Assembly: GCA_021737945.1 (NCBI GenBank)
Contig: JAIPCX010000009.1
Span: 1-64,000 of the forward strand
DNA: 64,000 bases
Source of the DNA: Polynucleobacter sp.
Lineage (GTDB): Bacteria; Pseudomonadota; Gammaproteobacteria; Burkholderiales; Burkholderiaceae_D
Reading direction: 5' to 3'
Shown: in pieces, positions 47,003 through 56,462 of the stretch
Layout of the letters: every line of letters begins with the position of its first letter
How positions within the stretch are numbered: the stretch's first letter is position 1
Program-made: the position numbers and the translations under genes
Notes under the pieces: model-generated
The model's database searches: none
Told to the model about the DNA's origin: nothing
The model's input: only the letters and a program-made list of their open reading frames with translations

Positions 47003-47023
47003 ATTACGGAGACGATCCGTAAT
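47003..47023. repeat. Palindrome ATTACGGA-gacga-TCCGTAAT
   Basis: Perfect 8-bp arms between two ORFs, preceded by CCGCGgcgactttCGCGG. Confidence 0.7.
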
Positions 47024-47075
47024 CACAGCTATCTTGCAACCTCACTAAAGTATTTACTGTCAGGCCGGTCCCACG

Positions 47076-47777
47076 ATGAAAAAGCTTAGCTTGATTTCGC
47101 ATTACTACAATTCGCACGACAAAGCGCAAGACCTGATCGACCATTTGGCGCAAGCCAAGCCCGAGACATTAGAATATCTCGAGTTAATCATTGTGGATGA
47201 TTGCTCGGATGAAGAGCGCATGCTGACCGCGCCTAACTTCAGCCTCAAGTATTTACGCATTATTGATGATATCCCTTGGAACCAATCCGGTGCGCGCAAC
47301 CTCGGGGCCTTGACGTCGGAAGGGAGCTGGCAATTATTTTTTGATATTGACCAGCGTATTTCTTACGAAGGATTAGATTATGTCGTAGAGCATTGCGAAG
47401 GTCTGGCCGACACCGTGATGCATTATTTTTTAGTGAATAATTTCATCGACAGTAATACCAATGAGCAGCTGACGGTTCATCCGAATACGTTTTTAGTCAA
47501 TGCGAACAAATTTCGTCTCAATGGTCTGTACGACGAAGACTTTGCAGGAAACTATGGCTATGAAGATCTGTACTTACCATATTTGTGGGAGCGTAATGGT
47601 GGGACACGCGCAATTATGGGTAATGAGTTTTACTTTACTGATCAGCACTTCAAAACAACAACTTTAAATCGCGATCTCGAACCGAACAAGATAATATCCA
47701 CCCGCAAATTAATGACTGGATTGCCGCGGCCTAAAAGCCTATTGCGCTTTGAGTGGAAAATTCAAAGCATGTCGTAA
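47076..47777 (+). CDS. Family 2-like glycosyltransferase
   Basis: LSLISHYYNSHDKAQDLIDHL...IIVDDCSDE...NQSGARNLGALTSEGSWQLFFDIDQ...GYEDLYLPYLW. Confidence 0.8.
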   Translation: MKKLSLISHYYNSHDKAQDLIDHLAQAKPETLEYLELIIVDDCSDEERMLTAPNFSLKYLRIIDDIPWNQSGARNLGALTSEGSWQLFFDIDQRISYEGLDYVVEHCEGLADTVMHYFLVNNFIDSNTNEQLTVHPNTFLVNANKFRLNGLYDEDFAGNYGYEDLYLPYLWERNGGTRAIMGNEFYFTDQHFKTTTLNRDLEPNKIISTRKLMTGLPRPKSLLRFEWKIQSMS

Positions 47778-47849
47778 GCGATAGCAAGTGCAAGATTAGA
47801 CAAATTAATTCAATTAATTCAAATTGATTCAACTTCATTCCGTGCTTCC

Positions 47850-48809
47850 ATGACTATCGCCTCTATCTCTGGCATCAAAAATGAATCAGATGTCATCGAA
47901 TCCTTCGTGCGCCATAACGCCAAATTCATTGATGATTTTTATTTTATTGATGACTCGGCCGACAAAACGCCCGCGATATTGGCGCAGTTAGCGGGCGAAG
48001 GCTTTCGTATCTTTACGATTAAGTTTGACACGCGTGACTATCAGCATAGCAAGATCATGACGAATGCTACGCGCCACATCAATCAAGAGCGCAAGTACGA
48101 CTGGATTTTTTATCTCGACGCAGATGAGATTTTGTACTACCCGACCAAAGAGCAATTTCTGCAAACGCTGGCAGCTAATCAGCAGCATCAAGTCGGGGTA
48201 CTGCATCACTATGAAATGGCGGCCAATCAAACGCCGTATTTCAACTCGCTTAATCCGCTTAAAGATTGCTTTAATGTTAGAACGCTTCAGAGTCAGACGA
48301 ATAAGATTTTTATACGCGGCGACATGTTTGATAAAGTCATGATCGGCCCTGGCCAGCATGATGTACTGGCGCTCGATGGCAAACGCTGTGATTATTTTGA
48401 ATCGGGCATGCAGTTAGCGCATTTTCCAGTTCGCAGCGCATCGCAGTATGTGACGCGCACCATCATTATTTATACGAGTTTGCTCGCGAAGTTAAACAAA
48501 ATACCTGGCGAAGGCAATCACGCGATTCGTCAGTATGAATGGTTAAAGCAAAATGATTTTGTGGCGAGTGATGCCAAGGTCACCGAATGGGGCTTGCAGT
48601 TTGGCTTGGACGACAATACCCGCCATCAGTGCAAACTAACTGCTGATCGTCCAGTGCTTCTGGACGATATCGTGTGCAAGTACCACGAGCTGGCGCGCCG
48701 CAATGACACCTTATTACTTGGCTTAGAGCTTGAGCGCGTAGCAGGCTTGCTGAGTGACTTCCGACATAAAACCCATCAATCCGTTGAGCAACTGAAATCC
48801 CTGTTTTGA
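47850..48809 (+). CDS. Family 2-like glycosyltransferase
   Basis: ISGIKNESDVIESFVRHNAKFIDDFYFIDDSADKT...YDWIFYLDADEIL. Confidence 0.85.
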   Translation: MTIASISGIKNESDVIESFVRHNAKFIDDFYFIDDSADKTPAILAQLAGEGFRIFTIKFDTRDYQHSKIMTNATRHINQERKYDWIFYLDADEILYYPTKEQFLQTLAANQQHQVGVLHHYEMAANQTPYFNSLNPLKDCFNVRTLQSQTNKIFIRGDMFDKVMIGPGQHDVLALDGKRCDYFESGMQLAHFPVRSASQYVTRTIIIYTSLLAKLNKIPGEGNHAIRQYEWLKQNDFVASDAKVTEWGLQFGLDDNTRHQCKLTADRPVLLDDIVCKYHELARRNDTLLLGLELERVAGLLSDFRHKTHQSVEQLKSLF

Positions 48810-48824
48810 AAGCGCTATGGGCGC

Positions 48825-49622
48825 TTAAATAAACGGCCAGTTGGGCAGATGGGCTTCCGCAAAATGCTTTTTCTTTTCTGCAAACCCATCAATCGGCAAA
48901 TCATAGTGGTACATATGCAGCGGCTGAATGTCGAAATGCGCGATACGGGTTTTGTGCTTGTATAAAGCTTTATGAAATATATCCGGACCCATTTCTATAT
49001 AGTCCAAGGGATAATTAGAAACAGAGCCATCAGGAAGGACTTTGTTTAAATAGTCTTTTTGAGTGCGACTGGGGTTTTCTTTTAGCTCGGGTAGTTTCTC
49101 ATCCAAGAATTCATGCAACATATTTAGCATGTCTTCAGTCAAGATGGTTTTTCGTTTGAAAATGAAAGCCACGTGCCCAATCCCAAACGGCACATAATTC
49201 TGTTTGTAATCTTCAAGCTCAGCCGAGCCATCAAATTTTTTGCTTAGTCCAAACTCGGTAGGACTAGTCAGCGGATAACCCAAAGCCAGCGCATCGGGAT
49301 TATTTCTTAAAGTGGCAAATGCATCCACCCAAGATTTGTAGGTGAACTTAATATCGGAATAACCACCACCGAAATGGTGCATCAGATAGACCCGTAGATA
49401 ATCTGACATGTGGCATTCGCTAATGTACTGCGTAGCGGGGTGAAACGGCGCCGAGGGAAGCTCCCATAGCTTGTAAGAGCGCGGTGTTAAAAAAATAACC
49501 GGGCGCTGGGTATTGGCGAGAATAGAAAATACTTCGGTGGCGCGATCCGGTGTGAGCTTATCTTCACCTGGCCACATGCAAAAAATATATTCTCTTTCAA
49601 ATCCGTCAACATCCTCGCCCAC
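48825..49622 (-). CDS. DXD-type glycosyltransferase (capsular polysaccharide synthesis/Gly_transf_sug-like)
   Basis: YLRVYLMHHFGGGYSDIKFTYKSWVDAF. Confidence 0.7.
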   Translation of the reverse strand: MGEDVDGFEREYIFCMWPGEDKLTPDRATEVFSILANTQRPVIFLTPRSYKLWELPSAPFHPATQYISECHMSDYLRVYLMHHFGGGYSDIKFTYKSWVDAFATLRNNPDALALGYPLTSPTEFGLSKKFDGSAELEDYKQNYVPFGIGHVAFIFKRKTILTEDMLNMLHEFLDEKLPELKENPSRTQKDYLNKVLPDGSVSNYPLDYIEMGPDIFHKALYKHKTRIAHFDIQPLHMYHYDLPIDGFAEKKKHFAEAHLPNWPFI

Positions 49623-49964
49623 AAAGCTACCCCTGAATGATTAAGTGCCTCTTATTATAAAGATTGCTGGTCATGATTCGGTGACAGTTGGCAAAATTTT
49701 TATGCAAACTCATTTGTTCTGAACCAAAACCCTCTGTAGGCCATCAAATAAACGCCACGATTATCATGCCATTATAAAAACAGCAGTTTACTTGTGGATG
49801 CTAGTTTAGCAATGATGAGAATAGACCTTGGTTTTACGCTTTAACTTCGATAAAAACCAGCTGGTCCAAAGATATAATAGAAGGATTTTCTTACTCATTG
49901 GGGATGTGAACTGTCATTTCCCCAAGCATTCAGCCAATTTTAGTATTTGCATTTAAGGCAAGCC

Positions 49965-50921
49965 ATGAAATTCATCATAACCGGCTGTGCCGGTTTTATT
50001 GGAAGTAGTTTGACTGACAGATTATTGTCTATGGACCATGATGTGGTGGGCGTCGATAATTTTTCATCAGGACAGCGCCGGTTTTTAGAGTCGGCTCTGA
50101 CGAATAAAAATTTCAAACTAGTCGAAGCCGATTTGCTCGATCCTGAGCATCTAAACCCCGCTTTTGCCGGCGGTGATGTGGTGTTTCACTTTGCTGCCAA
50201 CGCCGATGTGCGTTTTGGCACCGATCACCCGCGTCGCGACCTTGAGCAAAACACCATTGCGACATACAACGTACTTGAAGCTATGCGCGCCAATGGCGTG
50301 AAAAAAATTCTGTTCTCTTCCACGGGCTCGGTGTATGGCGAAGCGAAGGTTATACCTACGCCTGAAGATGGCCCGTTTCCGATTCAAACCTCGCTGTATG
50401 GTGCCTCTAAATTAGCCGGTGAAGGTTTGATCGCGGCGTATTGCGAAGGCTTTGGTTTTCAGTCGTGGATATTTAGGTTTGTATCGATACTCGGCGAGCG
50501 TTACACACACGGCCACGTATTTGATTTTTATCGTAAGCTCAAAGAAGACACAACTGTATTGCCGGTGCTGGGCAATGGGCAGCAAAAAAAATCCTACCTG
50601 TACATACAAGATTGTCTAGACGCGATGTTGCTGGCTTTAGAAAAAGCCACCGACAAAGTCAACGTGCTGAATTTAGGTGTGGATGGCTATTGCCAAGTGA
50701 ATGACTCTATCGGTTGGATTTGTGAATCATTAAAAGTTAAACCGACGATGCAATATTCAGGCGGCGACCGTGGTTGGATAGGTGATAACCCGTTTATTTT
50801 TCTTGAGACTAAACGTATACAAGCACTAGGTTGGAAGCCGAAGCACACCATACAAGAAGGCGTACTTAAAACCATTGAATTCTTAAAGAATAACGAATGG
50901 GTTTTCGATGAGCGTGATTAA
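49965..50921 (+). CDS. NAD-dependent sugar epimerase/dehydratase
   Basis: MKFIITGCAGFIGSSLTDRLL Rossmann motif; YGASK catalytic motif. Confidence 0.9.
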   Translation: MKFIITGCAGFIGSSLTDRLLSMDHDVVGVDNFSSGQRRFLESALTNKNFKLVEADLLDPEHLNPAFAGGDVVFHFAANADVRFGTDHPRRDLEQNTIATYNVLEAMRANGVKKILFSSTGSVYGEAKVIPTPEDGPFPIQTSLYGASKLAGEGLIAAYCEGFGFQSWIFRFVSILGERYTHGHVFDFYRKLKEDTTVLPVLGNGQQKKSYLYIQDCLDAMLLALEKATDKVNVLNLGVDGYCQVNDSIGWICESLKVKPTMQYSGGDRGWIGDNPFIFLETKRIQALGWKPKHTIQEGVLKTIEFLKNNEWVFDERD

Positions 50922-50961
50922 TAGCAGTCACGTCACTCACAACTCGAAAAACTGATAATTA

Positions 50962-51837
50962 ATGACCTTACCACTTCAACACAAAACAGCAATCATCACT
51001 GGCGCAAGCCAAGGCTTAGGTGCGCACATGGCACATCGCTTTGTCGCTGCCGGTGCCAACGTAATGCTATGCGCGCGTGATAGCAAAGCATTACAAAGCC
51101 TGGCTGATGAGTTGCGTGCTATTGCCGCACCTGAACAAAAAATTGCCTTTCATGCGTGCGATATCACACACGAAGCCAGCCCACGTGAATTAGTAGCGGC
51201 CACCGTAAAACAACTTGGTGGTTTGCATGTGTTGGTAAACAACGCAGGCATTTGGGGCCCTAAAGGCGAGGTTGAAGAAAACGACTGGTCGGAGTGGGTT
51301 TACACCGTACAAATTAATTTACTTGCATCTGTGATGATGTGTCGTGAAGTGCTGCCTGCAATGAAACAGCAAGGCTATGGAAAAATCATTCAGCTATCCG
51401 GTGGTGGTGCAACTAAGCCTATGCCACGCACTAGTGCGTATGCAGCCACCAAAGCAGCCATAGTGCGGTTTGCAGAGACCTTGGCTGAAGAAGTGCGCGG
51501 TAGCGGTATAACCGTGAATTCAATTGCCCCCGGTGCGATGAATACGCGCATGCTAGATGAAATGCTCGCTGCTGGCCCCGAAAAACTCGGTGAAGCGCAC
51601 TACGCTAATTTGTTAAAACAGCAGCAAAGCGGTGGTGATTCACCTGAAGATGCTGCTGACTTAGCCGTGTTTCTGGCATCTGCCGCAGGCGATAGCATTA
51701 CCGCGAAACTAATCAGTGCGAAGTGGGATAACTGGAGAGATTTTCCAGCGCATAGCGATGAATTAAACAAAAGCGATGTCTATACATTGCGCCGCATTGC
51801 AGGCCGCGAGCGTGACATGAATTGGGGTGATAAATGA
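50962..51837 (+). CDS. SDR-family oxidoreductase
   Basis: TAIITGASQGLGAHMA, NNAGIWG, YAATKAA. Confidence 0.9.
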   Translation: MTLPLQHKTAIITGASQGLGAHMAHRFVAAGANVMLCARDSKALQSLADELRAIAAPEQKIAFHACDITHEASPRELVAATVKQLGGLHVLVNNAGIWGPKGEVEENDWSEWVYTVQINLLASVMMCREVLPAMKQQGYGKIIQLSGGGATKPMPRTSAYAATKAAIVRFAETLAEEVRGSGITVNSIAPGAMNTRMLDEMLAAGPEKLGEAHYANLLKQQQSGGDSPEDAADLAVFLASAAGDSITAKLISAKWDNWRDFPAHSDELNKSDVYTLRRIAGRERDMNWGDK

Positions 51838-52856
51838 CAAACTCCACAGCAGCATCAAGCAAAGTGCTGAACATCGGCATTATTGGTTGTGGCCTGATCG
51901 GGCAAAAGCGTGCGGCAGCTTTAGGCGCAGGCGGTAAATTGGTAGCTTGTGCTGATACCAACTTAGCGCGAGCAGAATCACTCGCTAAAAAATTTAATGC
52001 CGAGGCTTACGACACTTGGCAGGCGCTGATAGCAAGAAAAGATATCGATGCCGTTGTTATCGCAACATTGCATGATTCATTAGCTGAGATAACGTTGGCG
52101 GCGGTTGAATCAGGCAAGCATGTGTTGGTAGAAAAGCCCGCTGCACGCAACCCAGCCGAACTAGAGCCAGTGATTGCCGCTGCAAAAAAGCTTAATCGCA
52201 AAGTACACGTAGGTTTTAATCATCGCTATCACCGCGCGCTGCAAAAAGCGAAAGAAATTATCGATAGCGGAGCCATCGGTGAATTGATGTTTATCCGCGC
52301 ACGCTACGGTCATGGTGCGCGCGTCGGCTACGATAAAGAGTGGCGTTCTGATCCCAAACTATCCGGTGGTGGTGAGCTGATTGATCAAGGACCACACGTG
52401 ATTGATTTGTCGCGTTGGTTTATGGGTGAATTTACGGAAGTCGACGGCTATGCGCATACTTATTACTGGGATATGCCTGTTGATGACAATGCCTTTCTCA
52501 CACTCAAGACAGCTAAAAAACAAGTCGCGTTTTTGCAAGTGTCCTGCACCGAATGGAAAAACACCTTTTCCATGGAAATCTATGGCAAAACCGGCAAGCT
52601 GGATCTTAACGGCTTGGGCGGTAGCTACGGAGTAGAGAGACTCACTTGGTACAAGATGCTGCCTGAAATGGGCCCGCCTGAAACCACTGCGTGGGAATAC
52701 CCCATGGGTGATAACTCATGGGCGTTAGAGATGGCTGAATTTTATGAAGATATCCACCTCAATCGCGATCCGGCAGCGGGTTTGAATGATGCCTTAGCAG
52801 CGTTGACCGTTATACAAAAAATTTACAAGGAGTCTGGTTATGATTTTAGTGCGTAG
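51834..52856 (+). CDS. Gfo/Idh/MocA-family oxidoreductase
   Basis: NIGIIGCGLIGQKRAAALGAGGKLVACAD ... VLVEKPAARN. Confidence 0.92.
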   Translation: MTNSTAASSKVLNIGIIGCGLIGQKRAAALGAGGKLVACADTNLARAESLAKKFNAEAYDTWQALIARKDIDAVVIATLHDSLAEITLAAVESGKHVLVEKPAARNPAELEPVIAAAKKLNRKVHVGFNHRYHRALQKAKEIIDSGAIGELMFIRARYGHGARVGYDKEWRSDPKLSGGGELIDQGPHVIDLSRWFMGEFTEVDGYAHTYYWDMPVDDNAFLTLKTAKKQVAFLQVSCTEWKNTFSMEIYGKTGKLDLNGLGGSYGVERLTWYKMLPEMGPPETTAWEYPMGDNSWALEMAEFYEDIHLNRDPAAGLNDALAALTVIQKIYKESGYDFSA

Positions 52857-53823
52857 CCCATTGCGAATTTCATTGGGCGGTGGCGGCACGGATCTGCCTT
52901 CCTACTATCGCGACTATGAAGGCTTTTTAGTTTCAGCTGCCATCGACAAGTACGTGTACGTGAGTGTGATGCGGCCTTTTACTGAAGGTATCTATTTAAA
53001 GTATTCGCAGCTCGAGCATGTGAATCGTATTTCTGATGTTAAGCATCCGATTATTCGTGAAGCGCTCGACATCATGAAATTTAAAACACCGCAAATCGAA
53101 ATCACCACACTGGCAGATATACCTGCAGGTACAGGCTTGGGATCGTCAGGCAGTTTTACAACGGCCTTAATGAAGGCCTTGTATACGCACCGCAAACGTC
53201 ACATCCATCAAGAAGAGCTCGCTGAGTTAGCGTGTCATATTGAGATAGATCGTTTGGGTGAGCCTGTCGGCAAACAAGATCAATACATCGCAGCGTATGG
53301 TGGCGTGACGTGTTTAACGTTTCAAAAAAATGGCAAGGTCGTTGCAGAGCCGCTGGCGATGAGCATACCAACCATGCACGAGTTAGAAGATAACTTACTG
53401 TTATTTTTTACGGGGTTTTCAAGAAGTGCGAGTGGCATTTTGGCCGATCAAAACACGCGCTCGCAACAGCATGATGCAGAGATGCTAAAAAATCTGCATT
53501 ACGTCAAAGAGCTGGGCTTGCGCAGTAAGCAAGCACTTGAGGCGGGTGACACCACGCAGTTTGGTGAAATCATGCACGAGCATTGGGAACATAAAAAACG
53601 TCGTTCAGGTGGTATGAGTAACCCGCGCATTGATGAGTGGTATGACCTAGGAATGAAGCATGGCGCTATCGGTGGCAAGTTAGTAGGCGCGGGCGGTGGT
53701 GGATTCTTGATGTTTTTAGCGAAAGACCGAACTGAGCTGCGTAGAGCGATGACGATCGCAGGCCTAGAAGAAGTGCGCTTCAAGTTTGATTTTGAAGGCA
53801 CTAAGGTAGTGACTTCCTCGTGA
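52840..53823 (+). CDS. hddA: D-glycero-D-manno-heptose 7-phosphate kinase (GHMP family)
   Basis: RSPLRISLGGGGTDLPSYY ... PAGTGLGSSGSFTTALMKAL ... GGKLVGAGGGGFLMF. Confidence 0.85.
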   Translation: MILVRSPLRISLGGGGTDLPSYYRDYEGFLVSAAIDKYVYVSVMRPFTEGIYLKYSQLEHVNRISDVKHPIIREALDIMKFKTPQIEITTLADIPAGTGLGSSGSFTTALMKALYTHRKRHIHQEELAELACHIEIDRLGEPVGKQDQYIAAYGGVTCLTFQKNGKVVAEPLAMSIPTMHELEDNLLLFFTGFSRSASGILADQNTRSQQHDAEMLKNLHYVKELGLRSKQALEAGDTTQFGEIMHEHWEHKKRRSGGMSNPRIDEWYDLGMKHGAIGGKLVGAGGGGFLMFLAKDRTELRRAMTIAGLEEVRFKFDFEGTKVVTSS

Positions 53824-54524
53824 TGCTGCCGGTGGCGATTTTAGCGGGCGGCTTGGCCACACGCTTGAGGCCGATTACGACCAGCATACCCAAAGCATTG
53901 GTTGAGGTGGCGGGTGAGCCGTTTATAGCGCATCAGCTGCGCTACCTCAAAGCGCAAGGGATTAGCGAGGTGGTGCTATGTACAGGCTATCTGGGCGAGA
54001 TGATAGAAGCAGTAGTGAAGGATGGCGCAGCGTTTGGAGTGCTGGTGAAGTATTCACCGGACGGCGAGAAACTGCTCGGCACCGGCGGTGCATTGAGACA
54101 GGCGCTGCCTTTACTTAGCGATGAATTTTTTGTGTTGTACGGCGATTCATTTTTGCCCGTGGACTTTAAGGCAGTTGAAACTGACTTTTATCAAAGCACT
54201 CAACCTGCTTTGATGACGGTATTAAAAAATGAGGATCGCTGGGATAAAAGCAATGTGATCTTTAAAGAAGGTCAGATTGTTGAATACAACAAAGCGGAGA
54301 CCAAGCCCGATATGCACTTCATAGACTATGGTTTGGGCGTGTTAAAAAAATCAGTGCTGCAAGCTTACCCAGCAAATGAAGTATTTGATTTGGCTGCTGT
54401 GTATCACCAGTTATCAATCGCTGGTCAGCTTGCCGGCCATGAAGTGCATGAGCGGTTTTATGAAATTGGGTCTTTCGAAGGTTTGAAAGAGACCGAAGAA
54501 TTTTTGAATCTAATTAAATCCTAA
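53820..54524 (+). CDS. hddC: Sugar-1-phosphate nucleotidyltransferase, HddC-like
   Basis: VAILAGGLATRLRPITTSIPKALVEVAGEPFIAHQL. Confidence 0.85.
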   Translation: MMLPVAILAGGLATRLRPITTSIPKALVEVAGEPFIAHQLRYLKAQGISEVVLCTGYLGEMIEAVVKDGAAFGVLVKYSPDGEKLLGTGGALRQALPLLSDEFFVLYGDSFLPVDFKAVETDFYQSTQPALMTVLKNEDRWDKSNVIFKEGQIVEYNKAETKPDMHFIDYGLGVLKKSVLQAYPANEVFDLAAVYHQLSIAGQLAGHEVHERFYEIGSFEGLKETEEFLNLIKS

Positions 54525-54556
54525 GTAGTAAATCAAGATCACGTCGGAGCGAAACC

Positions 54557-55168
54557 ATGAGTTATGCAAAACAGCATTTAGATGAAGCCGTAGAAATCAT
54601 TCACCAAATAGATACCAACGCCATAGAAAAAATGGCTGACTTATTAGCCGACGTTAAACACGATGGTGGTCGGATTTTTTTCCTGGGTGTAGGTGGCAGC
54701 GCAGGTAACTGCGGCCATGCAGTGAATGATTTCCGCAAAATTGTAGGTATTGAATCCTATGCGCCAACCGACAATGTGTCTGAGCTAACTGCTCGTACGA
54801 ACGACGAAGGTTGGCATACGATTTTTTCAGAATGGCTCAAGATCAGCAAACTGACGACGAAAGATGCGTTGTTTATTTTTTCAGTCGGTGGCGGCAACTT
54901 AGAAAAAAATATCAGCCCGAATTTGGTTGAGGCACTCAAATACGGTAAAGAGATTGGTTGCAAAGTAATGGGTGTCGTAGGCCGTGATGGCGGCTACACC
55001 GCTAAAGTAGCGGATGCTTGCGTAATTATCCCTACCGTGAATCCAGAGAATGTGACGCCGCATTCTGAAGCGTTTCAGGCGGTGGTGTGGCACTTGCTGG
55101 TATCGCACCCTAAGCTCAAAGCGAATCAAACCAAGTGGGAATCTGCCAGTAACGTGGCAATGAAATAA
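54557..55168 (+). CDS. gmhA: Sedoheptulose-7-phosphate isomerase (SIS domain)
   Basis: GGRIFFLGVGGSAGNCGHAVNDFRKIVGIESYAPTDNVSELTARTNDEGW. Confidence 0.85.
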   Translation: MSYAKQHLDEAVEIIHQIDTNAIEKMADLLADVKHDGGRIFFLGVGGSAGNCGHAVNDFRKIVGIESYAPTDNVSELTARTNDEGWHTIFSEWLKISKLTTKDALFIFSVGGGNLEKNISPNLVEALKYGKEIGCKVMGVVGRDGGYTAKVADACVIIPTVNPENVTPHSEAFQAVVWHLLVSHPKLKANQTKWESASNVAMK

Positions 55169-55189
55169 ACAAGAAGAGACAAACTCGAA

Positions 55190-55720
55190 ATGCATAAAGC
55201 AGTCTTTTTGGATAGGGATGGTGTGATTAATCGCGCCATGGTGCGCGATGGCAAACCGTACCCGCCGAAAGATCTGCAGGAGCTAGAAATACTGCCCGGT
55301 GTGTCTGAAGCGTTGACATTACTAAAGCAAGCAGGTTACCAATTGATCGTAGTGACCAATCAGCCCGATGTGGCGAGAGGCACCACATCAAAAGAAACCG
55401 TGGAAAGCATCAATCAGTATCTGAGAGATCGCTTGCCTTTGGATGAATTTAGAACCTGCTATCACGATGATCATGAAGCCTGTGATTGCAGAAAGCCTGA
55501 GCCAGGTGCATTGATTGCAGCAGCACAGCAGCATGACATTGCTTTAAACAAGAGTTATATGGTGGGTGACCGTTGGCGCGATATAGAAGCAGGAAGTCGC
55601 GCGGGATGCCAAACCGTATTTATTGATTACGGATACAACGAGAAGCAGCCAGAGCATGTTGATTACAGAGTTCATTCTTTGCATGAGGCGGTACTGGCTA
55701 TATTAGGAGAAGCAAGTTGA
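55190..55720 (+). CDS. gmhB: D-glycero-D-manno-heptose 1,7-bisphosphate phosphatase (HAD)
   Basis: AVFLDRDGVINR ... VVTNQPDVARG ... CYHDDHEACDCRKPEPG. Confidence 0.9.
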   Translation: MHKAVFLDRDGVINRAMVRDGKPYPPKDLQELEILPGVSEALTLLKQAGYQLIVVTNQPDVARGTTSKETVESINQYLRDRLPLDEFRTCYHDDHEACDCRKPEPGALIAAAQQHDIALNKSYMVGDRWRDIEAGSRAGCQTVFIDYGYNEKQPEHVDYRVHSLHEAVLAILGEAS

Positions 55721-56433
55721 AAACGCTGAACGATTTAAAAGTAAAGATTTTTGCTGATGGTGCTGAGAAAGCCAGCATGATGGAAATGCACAGCAAACCC
55801 TTTGTGCAAGGTCTCACCACCAACCCTACGTTGATGGCTAAAGCGGGTATCAAAGATTACCGCGCGTTTTGCAAAGACATACTCACCGAGATCAAACACA
55901 AATCCTTATCGTTTGAAGTCTTTACTGATGACTTAAACGAGATGGAGCGCCAAGCGCTAGAGATCGCTAGCTGGGGCGATAACGTTTACGTAAAAATCCC
56001 TGTCACCAACACCAAGCAACAGACTTGCTACGAGCTGGTAAAAAAACTAGCCAAACAAAAAGTCAAACTCAACGTAACCGCTTTAATGACACTCGCCCAA
56101 GTGCGTGATGTGGTTGCATCGCTAGAGCCTAACGTACCCAGTTACGTATCCGTTTTCGCTGGCCGTATCGCTGATACTGGCCGCGACCCGGTGCCGGTAA
56201 TGGCTGCTGCTGTAGAGATATTAAAACTCGCGCCGGCATCAGAGCTGATTTGGGCTAGTCCGCGTGAACTGTTGAACATCTATCAGGCCGATGAAGTTGG
56301 CTGCCAAATTATTACCGTAACGCCCGACGTGATTAAGAAGCTGTCATTGATCGGCTATGACTTAGATACCTTCTCGCTAGATACCGTGAAGATGTTTTAT
56401 AAGGATGCGACTGAAGCGGGTTATAAGCTGTAA
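55717..56433 (+). CDS. Transaldolase-family protein
   Basis: KIFADGAEKASM...VQGLTTNPTLMAKAGIKDY ... VYVKIPVTNT ... VSVFAGRIADTG. Confidence 0.88.
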   Translation: MKTLNDLKVKIFADGAEKASMMEMHSKPFVQGLTTNPTLMAKAGIKDYRAFCKDILTEIKHKSLSFEVFTDDLNEMERQALEIASWGDNVYVKIPVTNTKQQTCYELVKKLAKQKVKLNVTALMTLAQVRDVVASLEPNVPSYVSVFAGRIADTGRDPVPVMAAAVEILKLAPASELIWASPRELLNIYQADEVGCQIITVTPDVIKKLSLIGYDLDTFSLDTVKMFYKDATEAGYKL

Positions 56434-56462
56434 CCGAAAAATAAAAATTACTAGGAAGAGTT

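Noticed and set aside
29931-48809. LapA/LapD/LapG-type retention system
   Set aside because: The exporter is LapB-like, but I found no LapG protease or LapD receptor in the window and no obvious N-terminal retention module on the giant protein
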